The position numbers were made by a program, and so were the translations under genes. The notes beneath the pieces were generated by a model. That model was not told the DNA's origin, did not search any database, and saw only the letters and a program-made list of their open reading frames with translations. Shown here piece by piece: positions 1 to 8,700 of a stretch of DNA of 28,155 nt. This stretch comes from a virus, in IMG/VR virus record IMGVR_UViG_3300043803_000684, positions 1-28,155 of that record; one strand, written 5' to 3'. Numbering within the stretch: the first letter of the stretch is position 1; every line of letters begins with the position of its first letter.

Positions 1-2
1 AG

Positions 3-701
3 CGCTTGCCTGACTTTGACATGATCATCACTGATCGTCCCGTTGAAGTTATTGCCGAGTCACTGCACACTGATTGGCTCAAAGCATTGCAGAAATCAGA
101 CTTCACTAGCTTGCGCAATCAGATACTTACCCCAGGCAACAAGTCATGGGTTGGTACACACAAGCTAAATGCATTGTTGCAAATGCTACTCATGCCAGAT
201 GATCGTGAGACTATTGATGTGCCTCGCCGTTCATACAATGGTAAGGTGTATGATCCTGCTATTCGTGTTGGCGTTGGTGACAAAGTAGTTATGGCTAAGA
301 ATTGGTATGACTTAGAATGTGACAATGGTACATCTGGTGTGTTCAATGGTGAAGTGGGTAGGGTTGTTGAAGTCACTGATCTGCATGAGATTGTTGTTGA
401 CTTCGAGGATCGTAAATGTTCTATACCGCCAGCAGTGCAGACAGTGGTTGACAATCAAGTGCGCATTGGTTATCCACAGAATGACCTGTATCTAGCATAC
501 GCACTCACCACACACAAAGCACAGGGCAGTGAGTACAAGCATGTGATTTATGTAGTGAACAAATCCCATCACACACTGCTTAATCGCAAGAACCTTTACA
601 CAGCAATCACTCGTGCGCGTGAGCATGTCACACTGATTGCTGATACAAAGGGCTTGTCATTGTCAGTAACCATCAAAGAACCACGTGTGTTTGGAGAATG
701 A
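3..701 (+). CDS. RecD-like SF1 DNA helicase, C-terminal part (cut by window start)
   Basis: The reading frame is open to the left edge, so this is only the C-terminal ~233 residues of a larger ATP-dependent DNA helicase. It shows the SF1B (RecD/Dda) C-terminal domain: a small beta-barrel-like stretch (VGVGDKVVMAKNWYD followed by GVFNGEVGRV), then motif V (YALTTHKAQGSEY) and motif VI (NLYTAITRAREHVTLI) with the arginines expected for ATP hydrolysis. The Walker A and B motifs must lie upstream of the window. It is the first visible gene of a + strand replication operon. The next gene starts 4 bases after its TGA, and that gene's ribosome binding site (GGAG) lies inside this coding end. The likely role is unwinding or recombination during phage replication. 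The helicase family call is firm; the exact subfamily is not. Confidence 0.85.
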   Translation, partial: RLPDFDMIITDRPVEVIAESLHTDWLKALQKSDFTSLRNQILTPGNKSWVGTHKLNALLQMLLMPDDRETIDVPRRSYNGKVYDPAIRVGVGDKVVMAKNWYDLECDNGTSGVFNGEVGRVVEVTDLHEIVVDFEDRKCSIPPAVQTVVDNQVRIGYPQNDLYLAYALTTHKAQGSEYKHVIYVVNKSHHTLLNRKNLYTAITRAREHVTLIADTKGLSLSVTIKEPRVFGE

Positions 702-705
702 TGCA

Positions 706-1272
706 ATGAATACTCGCAAGCTAATCCTGTTCAATGGGCCACGTCACAGTGGCAAAGACACAGCAGCAGATCATGTTTGGTCTGTATTCCCTGATACAAT
801 GCGGTTCAAAATGAGCCGCCCATTGAAGGATGGTATCAAAGCCTTCTTCAATCTAACCGATGCGCAGGTTGCGTATCTTGAAAGCAAGAAAACTGAGCCA
901 GATGAATTGCTGTTTGGCAACAGCTATGTTGATGTACAGATCAGCATGTCTGAGTATTGGGCCAAAGATAAGTTTGGTATGCGTGTGTTTGGTAAGCTAG
1001 CGTTGCGAGAGATACAAGCATCGCCAAGCAAGCTATTCGTATGCAGTGATAGTGGCTTTGACTATGAAGCTGCTCCGTTGTTGCCATACTTTGGTGTGTC
1101 TAATGTGTTGTTGGTGCGGCTGCATCGTCCTGGCAAAACATTTGAAGGTGATAGCCGTAGCTACATTGACTTGCCAGACATACGCGGCACTATTGACATA
1201 ACAAACTCAGGCAGCACAACGTACTTCCGTGAACAGATCGAGGAGACAGTGAAGATATGGTTGAGTCTGTAG
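706..1272 (+). CDS. Deoxynucleoside monophosphate kinase-like P-loop protein
   Basis: A 188-aa protein with a P-loop near its N-terminus (residues 8-18, GPRHSGKDTAA), which fits phage deoxynucleoside monophosphate kinases and related adenylate-kinase-like enzymes. These phosphorylate dNMPs to dNDPs with ATP in the cytoplasm and feed replication. The region after the P-loop (FKMSRPLKDGIKAFF) resembles the lid and substrate-binding part of that group. ATG at 706 is preferred over the in-frame GTG at 685 because GGAG at 693-696 sits 9 bases upstream of it and it does not overlap the helicase gene. Its 3' end overlaps the polymerase gene by 16 bases, which suggests coupling. Family assignment rests on the P-loop, size and replication context; substrate is not determined by what I can see. 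Confidence 0.75.
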   Translation: MNTRKLILFNGPRHSGKDTAADHVWSVFPDTMRFKMSRPLKDGIKAFFNLTDAQVAYLESKKTEPDELLFGNSYVDVQISMSEYWAKDKFGMRVFGKLALREIQASPSKLFVCSDSGFDYEAAPLLPYFGVSNVLLVRLHRPGKTFEGDSRSYIDLPDIRGTIDITNSGSTTYFREQIEETVKIWLSL

Positions 1273-2963
1273 GAGAATTGAACCGTGAGTTCATACGTAA
1301 AGCACAAGCTGCTCAGCTTACTACGGATTGCCTTGCTGACGGTAATTTCGGCAGCACTATTGCTATTGTTTGTGAAGCACCTGGGTTTAGGGAAACACAA
1401 CTAAAAGTACCGTTAGTAGGTGGATCAGGCCGCTTTCTATGGGATGTGTTGAAGGGCTTTGGTTTGCACCGACAACACTTCTACATTACCAATGTAGTGA
1501 AGCGACAACTGATAGATAGCAAAGGTGGCGGCAGTCACCAATGGGGTGACGGCGGTAAGAAGGGCATTGCGCGTAATGAGTTAGCACATTGGACTGCATT
1601 GCTGAAATGGGAATTGTCACAGCTACCTAACCTCAAGCACATATTGGTGCTTGGTGACATTGCATTGCAGGCTATTGTAGGACAGAGTGGCATTGATCAA
1701 TGGCGTGGCAGTGTAGTTGGTGATGGAGAACGTGACTTTATCATCGCACACAATCCTGCAAACATCTTACGTAAGCCATCATTAGAACCCATATTCCGCT
1801 TAGACATAAGCAAGCTAGATATGGTTCGGCGCGGTGTGTGGCGTGAGTATAATGTCACACCTATCTACGATCCATCACCGAATGAAGCAGTGCAGTGGTG
1901 TGATCGTATGATACAAGAAGGTAAGCCAGTATCATTTGACATTGAGGTAATCGCAAATGAAACCGCGTGTATCGGCTTTGCAAATGACGCACATGAGGGC
2001 ATGTGCATCAACTTCCGTGGCTTATCAAACAATCGTTGGACAGTGGCTGAAGAAGCACAAGTTAGGCGCGCAATACAGCGAGTCCTCCGCCATGCAAGTG
2101 TTCAACTTGTGGCGCAAAATGGATGCTTCGATAGTGCGTGGCTTTGGTATAAAGATCGTATCAAGGCAAAGCCGTTGTGGATTGACACACTACTTGCACA
2201 TCACACGCTGCATCCCACATGGCCACACAATCTTGGCTTTCTCACTGCACAGTACACCACACATCCATTCTATAAGAATGAGAAAAGTGACTGGAAAGAG
2301 GGTGGTAACATTGCCGACTTCTGGATATACAACGTCAAAGATGTGTGCATTACTTGGGAAGTGGCGCGTAGGATTGAGAAAGAGTTAGCATCACAGAAAT
2401 TGTGGGATTTCTACCGCAATCATGTGATGCGACTACAGCCACATCTAATTGCCTCTACGGTGCTAGGCAATCGTGTTGACATTGCAATGCGCAAACAATT
2501 AGAAATGGAGTTTGGTACGAGTGTTGACAAACTGAGTGCAGAGTTTGTTGCCGCAGCACGCATTGCTACTGGTGATGACACGATCAATCCAAATCCAAAC
2601 TCACCACAACAGCTTGGTAAGCTGTTCTTTGAACAACTACGCTTACGTGGTAAGACTGCAAGCACTGATGAAGCTAACAGGCTTGTAATGATTGAGAACC
2701 CGCATACTAGTGATGCGGCTAGGCACATGCTAATCCTGCTTAATAAATACAAGGAGCAGCATAAACTATACAGCACATACATCACCGCAGAGATTGATCC
2801 AGACAATCGTATGCGTAGTGATTACAAGCAGTATGGAACACAGTTTGTGCCTGGCCGTTTGTCTAGTAGCCACACATTGTGGGGTAGCGGCATGAACCTA
2901 CAGAACCAACCTGAAATGCTGAGAGGCATGTTCATAGCAGATAGGATGATGTTCGATGATTAA
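1257..2963 (+). CDS. UDG-like domain + 3'-5' exonuclease + N-terminal part of family A DNA polymerase
   Basis: A 568-aa N-terminal half of a split DNA polymerase. Residues ~30-190 look like a family 4/5 uracil-DNA glycosylase fold: EAPG at 40-43, PLVGGSGRFL at 52-61, TNVVK at 78-82, LVLGD at 130-134 and HNP at 165-167 in place of the usual HPS. Residues ~222-375 are a DnaQ-like proofreading exonuclease with all three motifs: FDIE (D228, E230), AQNGCFD (N288, D292) and YNVKD (Y358, D362). Residues ~385-560 are the polymerase thumb and early palm, with GRLSSS at 533-538 and NLQNQP at 547-552. The chain ends after MFIAD, just before motif A should begin. The missing catalytic part is encoded at 3399-4232. 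The gene starts inside the kinase gene (AGGAG at 1241-1245), and its ATGATTAA end overlaps the next gene. UDG activity is inferred from motifs only. Confidence 0.85.
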   Translation: MVESVGELNREFIRKAQAAQLTTDCLADGNFGSTIAIVCEAPGFRETQLKVPLVGGSGRFLWDVLKGFGLHRQHFYITNVVKRQLIDSKGGGSHQWGDGGKKGIARNELAHWTALLKWELSQLPNLKHILVLGDIALQAIVGQSGIDQWRGSVVGDGERDFIIAHNPANILRKPSLEPIFRLDISKLDMVRRGVWREYNVTPIYDPSPNEAVQWCDRMIQEGKPVSFDIEVIANETACIGFANDAHEGMCINFRGLSNNRWTVAEEAQVRRAIQRVLRHASVQLVAQNGCFDSAWLWYKDRIKAKPLWIDTLLAHHTLHPTWPHNLGFLTAQYTTHPFYKNEKSDWKEGGNIADFWIYNVKDVCITWEVARRIEKELASQKLWDFYRNHVMRLQPHLIASTVLGNRVDIAMRKQLEMEFGTSVDKLSAEFVAAARIATGDDTINPNPNSPQQLGKLFFEQLRLRGKTASTDEANRLVMIENPHTSDAARHMLILLNKYKEQHKLYSTYITAEIDPDNRMRSDYKQYGTQFVPGRLSSSHTLWGSGMNLQNQPEMLRGMFIADRMMFDD

Positions 2964-3171
2964 GCAGAAGTCACACATTATTCCTCTCACACCATACACA
3001 ACGGCTAGTGAGCGCGGCCTGGACATTCACACAGAATGGGTGAAGATCAAAGCACGTAGCAAATCACGTGAGTTAGCCGAGGAACGCATGATTGCGTACA
3101 TGGAGCAGTCATCTGCATACAGAGGAATGTCATATGAAGATATGATAGAGTATGCAAAGGGGTTGCCTTAG
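2956..3171 (+). CDS. Small unknown protein inside the polymerase break (71 aa)
   Basis: I do not recognise this protein. It is 71 residues, mostly charged and probably helical (KARSKSRELAEERMIAYME), without a signal peptide, membrane segment or cysteine cluster. Its ATG overlaps the TAA of the polymerase N-terminal gene (ATGATTAA), an arrangement typical of stop-restart coupling, and AGGA at 2943-2946 can serve as binding site. It is followed after one base by another small gene. It shows no homing endonuclease or intein motif. Its position between the two halves of one polymerase is its only functional clue: it may be a passenger of whatever event split the gene. Support is the frame, the tight overlaps and the operon context. 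Confidence 0.6.
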   Translation: MIKQKSHIIPLTPYTTASERGLDIHTEWVKIKARSKSRELAEERMIAYMEQSSAYRGMSYEDMIEYAKGLP

Positions 3172-3172
3172 T

Positions 3173-3394
3173 ATGATCCCAGGCTTTCGGATGCCTAAGC
3201 CAGCATCACTTACAAACGACCAACTAGCAGATGCTCTCAAAGACTTAGACAGACATTGGGATGCATTGATTGTGCTCAGCGCACAACACAATAATCCCAA
3301 TATAATGTGGCTGGAAGATTACTACTCAGACCTGGTTGATGAAATACGCCGACGCATTGTGCGATATAGACAAGCAGAACGCGCAAGGAGATAA
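3173..3394 (+). CDS. Small unknown protein inside the polymerase break (73 aa)
   Basis: An unrecognised 73-aa protein, predicted mostly helical, with an acidic middle (LEDYYSDLVDE) and a strongly basic C-terminal tail (RRRIVRYRQAERARR). ATG at 3173 is chosen over the in-frame ATG at 3152 because AAAGGGG at 3156-3162 lies 10 bases upstream and the gene then begins 1 base after the preceding stop. Its last codons contain the AAGGAG ribosome binding site of the polymerase C-terminal gene, so translation through this gene probably helps load ribosomes on that gene. The basic tail could bind nucleic acid, but this is only a guess from charge. Confidence 0.55.
   Translation: MIPGFRMPKPASLTNDQLADALKDLDRHWDALIVLSAQHNNPNIMWLEDYYSDLVDEIRRRIVRYRQAERARR
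3385..3390 (+). promoter_or_regulatory. Ribosome binding site of the polymerase C-terminal gene
   Basis: A near-consensus AAGGAG sits 8 bases before the ATG at 3399. It matters because it shows the catalytic half of the polymerase has its own translation start, rather than being a downstream exon that depends on splicing. It also fixes the start at 3399, against the longer open frame that begins at 3336 inside the preceding gene. Confidence 0.75.
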
Positions 3395-3398
3395 GATC

Positions 3399-4232
3399 AT
3401 GCAAACAGCAGCAATCAGACGCACCAGAGAAGAACAACTTGTCTATGTGTACTTCGATGGTGCGCAAGCAGAAGCCCGTATTGTCGGGTGGGAAGCGAAG
3501 ATCATCAAATGGAAGGAGCAGTTTGAACGTGCAAGACTTAACCCAGGAAGCTACGATGCTCACATCGCACTTGCCAGTGAGATGTTCAAAGTGCCATATG
3601 ATGCTGTCCCTAAGTTTGACTATTACGATAAAACCAACGCAACACCAGAACACCCTATCGGCAGCCTTTCACTTAGAGCAATCAGCAAGCGATGCAGACA
3701 TGGGCTTAATTACCGAATGCAAGCTGCAAGACTCGCTGCCACAACAGGACTGTCCATTAAAGAAGCTGAACTTGCCTATGCAGCTTATCATCGGGCAACA
3801 CCAGAACTAAAGATATGGTGGAAAGTTATCATTGATGAAGTGTACAAGCATCGTGCATTGTGGACTTGTCTTGGCAGACGCATGGAGTTTCCAGGTAGCC
3901 GCATTGACGAGGACTTGTTAGACAGTATCATCGCATTCAAGCCACAATCAACACTAGGTGACTTTGTTTGTGGAGTACAATATAAGTCACAAGAAGATGA
4001 TAAATGGCCACGCTATGCTCGGATACCGTTTAATAATCACGACAGCCTCACTGCAATGTGCCGTGAGCGTGACGTGCAGCGTGTCGCAGCTATAATGCGC
4101 AAGTATGCTGAAAGCCCACTAATCATCCACGGTGAACCACTGATCATTCCTGCGGATTTCAAAGTCAGCTATGCAGATGAACAAGGTGTGCATCGCTGGT
4201 CCAACATGAAGAAGTTGAAGTTTGATGCCTAA
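3399..4232 (+). CDS. Family A DNA polymerase, C-terminal catalytic half
   Basis: A 277-aa protein carrying the palm and fingers missing from the gene at 1257-2963. Motif A is DGAQAE at residues 20-25 with catalytic D20. The O-helix (motif B) is RAISKRCRHGLNY at 93-105, with R93 and K97 in the dNTP-binding positions. Motif C is NNHDS at 212-216 with catalytic D215. The end (PADFKVSY, then W267 and KKLK) resembles the usual C-terminus of phage family A polymerases. The O-helix position that is Phe762 in E. coli Pol I and Tyr526 in T7 polymerase is His101 here by my alignment. The first ~12 residues before VYVYFDG look like added sequence giving a new start. The two chains probably assemble into one UDG-exonuclease-polymerase. 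The end overlaps the HNH gene by 8 bases. Confidence 0.87.
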   Translation: MQTAAIRRTREEQLVYVYFDGAQAEARIVGWEAKIIKWKEQFERARLNPGSYDAHIALASEMFKVPYDAVPKFDYYDKTNATPEHPIGSLSLRAISKRCRHGLNYRMQAARLAATTGLSIKEAELAYAAYHRATPELKIWWKVIIDEVYKHRALWTCLGRRMEFPGSRIDEDLLDSIIAFKPQSTLGDFVCGVQYKSQEDDKWPRYARIPFNNHDSLTAMCRERDVQRVAAIMRKYAESPLIIHGEPLIIPADFKVSYADEQGVHRWSNMKKLKFDA

Positions 4233-4482
4233 GAGATCACCAAGCAGCAAACAAGGAACACGCTATATCAAGGCCAGTGATCGCAGAAACATACGTGCGA
4301 AGCTATTTGCAGCACAAGGCGGTTACTGCGCATTATGTGGAGATGCAATGGAGTATGAAGATGCAAACATAGATCACATCATACCAGTGTCGCTAGGCGG
4401 CACAAATCGGTATAACAATCTACAGCTTGCACATGCTTCATGTAACAGGCGGAGACAAACTAAATGTATCGTGAAGCCGTAA
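4225..4482 (+). CDS. Small HNH endonuclease
   Basis: An 85-aa McrA-type HNH nuclease. It has the zinc pair C35-x2-C38 and the catalytic DH at 50-51 (in ANIDHIIPVSLGG). N65 and H70 follow, then the second zinc-type element C73-N74 (HASCNRRR). The metal-dependent ββα fold nicks or cuts DNA. ATG at 4225 is used; a TTG three bases upstream is less likely. It overlaps the polymerase C-half gene by 8 bases and the DUF3987 gene by 19 bases. It could be a phage packaging/recombination nuclease or a free-standing homing endonuclease. Its place directly beside a split gene makes homing worth considering, as HNH genes are linked to split genes in T4-type phages. No specificity domain is visible besides a basic N-terminal ~30 residues. 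Confidence 0.85.
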   Translation: MPKRSPSSKQGTRYIKASDRRNIRAKLFAAQGGYCALCGDAMEYEDANIDHIIPVSLGGTNRYNNLQLAHASCNRRRQTKCIVKP

Positions 4483-5711
4483 AAGAAGGCACATTCTTGG
4501 ACAAGTACTTGCAGTACATGAGTCCACTAGAAACACCAATAGCATACGACTTCTGGTGTGGTATATGGCTTCTCAGCAATGCAATTGGGCGGCGCATGAT
4601 TGTGAACCGTCCAAAGGCACCAGTGTTTCTCAATCTGTACATTGTGTTATGTGCAGAAGCAGGCACTACACGCAAGTCAACAGCTATTCGTATGTGCGAA
4701 CGTGTGTATCGTGCCGCTGGGTTTCATACAGATGCTGTGACTGTCACAGGAAATATCACACCAGAGAAGCTGCGTGAACAGTTAGCACTACAGACCATTG
4801 AACACAATGCCGCTTCGTGCGGTATATTAGTCAGTGAGTTAGTAACATTTCTAGGCAAAGAGCAGTACGCCATTGCAATGCCAGGATTGCTCACTGACTT
4901 GTACGACTGTCCTGAATTGCGTGAATACAGTCGCTTATCTACTAGCACGACTACGGTGCGCAATGTGTACTTAACATTTGCAGCAGCATCAACACCTAGC
5001 TGGCTAGTACGTGCGATCAATCCTGATGTTATTGAAGGCGGTTTTACCAGCCGATGCTTGTTCATCATCGAAGAACGGCGCAAACGGCTTGTTGCTTGGC
5101 CAGAAGAATTGACAACTGATGTGGATGAATTAGCAATAGCGCTGTGCGATATACGCAAGCAAGCAGATAACTGGTCAAAGCATGGCATAAATCTAACAGA
5201 CAAGGCCAAGGCACGCTTTGTTCGTTGGTATGAGCAGAGGCGTGATGGAGATAGTAACGATCCATTTCTAGCATCATTTGAAGCTAGAGAGGATCATCAC
5301 ATACTGCGACTAGCAGCATTGCTGAGTGCGAATGATGAAAGCTGGATGATTGATGTGCATCATATCAATCATGCAATCAAGATTATCCAGCATAATAAAG
5401 TATCAGCAGCACACTTATTCGGCGCTAATAAAGAAGCAATGCGCATGACTAATGGCATAGACAAACTGCGCACTGTGCTACTAGAAGCTGGTGAGTTAGG
5501 TATAGGTCAGAGCGATGTGCTATTCAAAACACGTAGATACCTAAAGACACGTGAACTAGAGTATGCGCTAGCCATCATGCATGAAATGGAAATGGTTCAG
5601 CGCTTTGATGTAGCTACACAAGGCAGACGCAAAACAGTGTGGCGTGCTACTAACAAAATACTAGCGCGCAACTTAAACACACTGATGCTTGAGAAGCTGA
5701 CTGCTACTTAG
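4464..5711 (+). CDS. DUF3987-type primase/helicase ATPase
   Basis: A 415-aa protein with the layout of the DUF3987 family of phage and plasmid replication ATPases. The N-terminal part (PIAYDFWCGIWLLSNAIGRR) resembles the lead-in of that family. A degenerate P-loop, AEAGTTRKSTA, lies at 64-74, with K71 and S72 kept and the last glycine replaced by R70. A Walker B-like GILVSELVTFL is at 120-130. A probable arginine finger sits in GGFTSRCLF at 192-200. The C-terminal ~90 residues look like a winged helix (AGELGIGQSDVL to KTVWRA). It probably supplies replicative helicase or primase-helper activity beside the split polymerase. GGAG at 4451-4454, 9 bases upstream, supports the ATG. It is the last gene of the + operon, and its TAG overlaps the stop of the opposing gene. 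Confidence 0.72.
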   Translation: MYREAVKEGTFLDKYLQYMSPLETPIAYDFWCGIWLLSNAIGRRMIVNRPKAPVFLNLYIVLCAEAGTTRKSTAIRMCERVYRAAGFHTDAVTVTGNITPEKLREQLALQTIEHNAASCGILVSELVTFLGKEQYAIAMPGLLTDLYDCPELREYSRLSTSTTTVRNVYLTFAAASTPSWLVRAINPDVIEGGFTSRCLFIIEERRKRLVAWPEELTTDVDELAIALCDIRKQADNWSKHGINLTDKAKARFVRWYEQRRDGDSNDPFLASFEAREDHHILRLAALLSANDESWMIDVHHINHAIKIIQHNKVSAAHLFGANKEAMRMTNGIDKLRTVLLEAGELGIGQSDVLFKTRRYLKTRELEYALAIMHEMEMVQRFDVATQGRRKTVWRATNKILARNLNTLMLEKLTAT

Positions 5712-8700
5712 CGATGAAGGCGCGGAAACTGATCCAAGCCTTTCATTGGATCAATGTCAGCAATACGCACTCGCCTACCAGTATCATCAGATATGTCAGC
5801 TTCAACACTAAGCATTGCTTGATATATCTGTGCATTTATCTCTCGCACTTCTTGCGCAGTCTGATTGGTACGTGTGCGTAGCTGCCCAGGATCGGCACGA
5901 AGAATTGGTGAACTGTTCAGTGTTCTCAATTCTTCTAGCTTATCCTTACGTTGTTGTTGCAGCTTACTAATCTGTGAATTAAATTGTGCAAGCTGCAACA
6001 ACACTGGCCGCATATCTTCTGGAACACCTGCACGACCACCACCAAACTCTGGTTCACGCAAGCGTGTGGATGGGCCAATCGTACCCTCACCACCACGTAT
6101 CTGCCCTAGATTGCGCGTGATTGTGTCTAGCTTCTGCTCCATAGCTAGGATTGTTTCGCCAACAACATCATTGCTGCGCATACGGCGCTCTTGGCCAAAC
6201 ATTGCGGGGCCTACAATACGCGCACCACCAGTAATGTTTGCACCATACTGCCCTAGCGTAGCTTTAGCCGCAGCACCTGTGCCTTCTGTACGCTGTACAA
6301 TGCCAAATGTACGCCACAGATCAAGCAATGACTCGCCACCATACCCCATTGCAGTCTGCAACACTGTAGCAGTGTAGCGATCACTCACATCATTGTTCAT
6401 CATCATACGATCAAGCGCTTTAGCGCTGCGATCAGGTGCAATACGTGGTCCAGTAGCAAAAGACATTGCATCTTGTACCGTGCTGCCAGTCAAAATGCGT
6501 GATGCAGCATCAACTGCGCCAAGCATTGGCACATCTGCACCAGCTAGGCCAATTGATGCGCGCATACGTTGATCATTTCCATCTTCAATGAGCCTATGCA
6601 AGCTATCACGCAGTGGTGCATAGCGTTCAGTGAAGAAATCAGGATTATCAACATCAAATCCTGCCTGAATTGATCCTAACACAGCACTAAAGAACGGAGC
6701 AAATGCTTGTTCTATAGGAATGCGAATGCTGCTTTCAGGATCATCACTGTTCCAGTAGAAACGAAATGCGCCAGCAGCATCACGACCATCACGTGTTAGC
6801 AAATGTGCTACAGATTTCGGTGGTTTGCCTTCTGCAATAGCGCGTTCATCGCTATCTACCGCAGATTGCAGCATTGCAGTGCCGAGCATTGTTGCAAACA
6901 TTGCAGTGCGTACTGCCATTGATGCTGGCTCACGCTTAAATGCTTTAACAGGCTGATGCGCACCTTGTACCATGATGTTTCCATACGGCACCATAGACAA
7001 AATGCCTTGCACAATACGATAATTACCATATTGCGATGGATCACCTGTTACAGATCGTGCATAGCCAATGACCCCACGCTCATTCCGCCCCTTATTCGCA
7101 CGATACATAGCACTTTGTGGTGCATTAGCTACCAGATCAAGAAACTTAGAGTAGCCTTGCCATATGCGACGTGCCGTAACTGGTGTAATTCTCGCACCTT
7201 GTACAGCAGCATACTCTCGAAACTGTTCTAGTGAGCGTATTTTAGATATATCAGGAGCAAATCCACCGTAATTCATCACCTTCGCATATTCAGGATTATT
7301 CTGCGCAAGATTGCGCATCTGCGCAGCAAAGCCTGTCAGTCCTTGTCCTTCCATAGCATAGGACAAACCTTGCGCAATCAGCCCCTCGCTTTTCATACGA
7401 TGCAAGTCACTTGCTTCATAGCTGCGCTTAAATGCATCAGCCATTGCTTGTGCGCGCACTGGTCCTAGCTGATTAGCAATAAAGCCATTCTTGTCTAGTG
7501 AACGCTGCAATGCATTGCCAATTACCTGCCCGCGCAAATCCCACAAGTCACGCAATGGCGCAGCTAGAACCTGTGCAAAGAATGTTGGATCAACAATGCC
7601 TAGCTTGCGCGGGCTGATGCCTGTGCTGTTCTGTATCCACTTGTCAAGAATGCCAATGCGCATGTTTGATGGCGCACTGATAAGCGCAGCTACTGCACCC
7701 ATGGCCATCGACGCTGGTGCTTGCAAGTTTCCTAGCAGAAAGCCTATAGGCCCTGTAGTCATTTTCTGTTCTAACATACGTGCTGCATTAGCAATAGGCA
7801 CAAATGCACGTGGATATGGCAACAAGCCTTGGCTTATTGTTGGATCAAGCTCTAGCAGAAAGCGTGTCCCATTATGATCACGAAATGGTACTGCAATGTA
7901 TGCAGGATCAGTCTTAACACCAGGACGATCCACTAGCACGCGACCAATGCCAGTTACAGGCTTGGCACTACCACTAGGAAACGTACTGGATAGATTATTA
8001 GCAACAGCTTTTAGCGCTTCATTGCGACGAATGAAGTCAAGTGTCTGCCCAATCCCATCCTGCATATTCATCATAGCATCTTGATAACGATCAGGGCCAG
8101 CGTTCTCAGCACGGTTACGACTTGTAAGTGGTGAGTTAGTTTCTACCGCTGATACAATAGGGCTAAGTCCTGCGCGCTGATTACGTTCAAGCACTAGATC
8201 AGCAATCATGCGATGCATATAATTAGGGTTCATTGTGCGCATATCATTCACTTCTTTGAGTGACCATATGCCACGACGCTGGCCGTAATCTAACAATGCA
8301 TTGTTAATTTTGCGGTAATCATCTACAATCTTCACTACTTCTGGTGAACGCATACCCTCAGCAACACGTTGCTTTAGTGTTGCATCATCTATGTCAGACA
8401 GCGCTGATCTACGTGCCTCACCTTGCACTTGCTTACCAGTAAGCGGATCAGTGCGCCATGCAGGATCAGGTACTTGTTTGTAATGTCCGGTAACAGGATC
8501 ACGCACAGTCTTAGTGCGATTGACATTAGCCCTGCGAAGGTCTAATTCATCCATAGCAGCAAGCATGTCATTGAAACGTGTGAAGTCGTCACGCCTAGTA
8601 ACTTGATCAACATTCTTACCACGAAGCAATGATGCACGATATGCAACCTCACGTGGTGCTTCTGTTTTGCTACCGCCAGGAAACAGGCCAGTATCCCAAA

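Noticed and set aside
1957-2388. 143-aa + strand frame inside the polymerase gene
   Set aside because: It lies wholly inside the exonuclease region, whose motifs are intact, and reads as shifted frame without a ribosome site.
2944-3430. Group I intron or intein interrupting the polymerase
   Set aside because: No frame-restoring junction with a 5' exon ending in T and an intron ending in G at codon phase gave a convincing join, no conserved core was seen by eye, and the second half has its own strong ribosome site. The first half ends in a plain stop with no intein residues. A covariance search would settle it.
5730-5753. Bidirectional terminator for the convergent operons
   Set aside because: The stem is only 8 bp with an 8-base loop and no T-tract on either strand. 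Kept only as a hairpin of unknown meaning.
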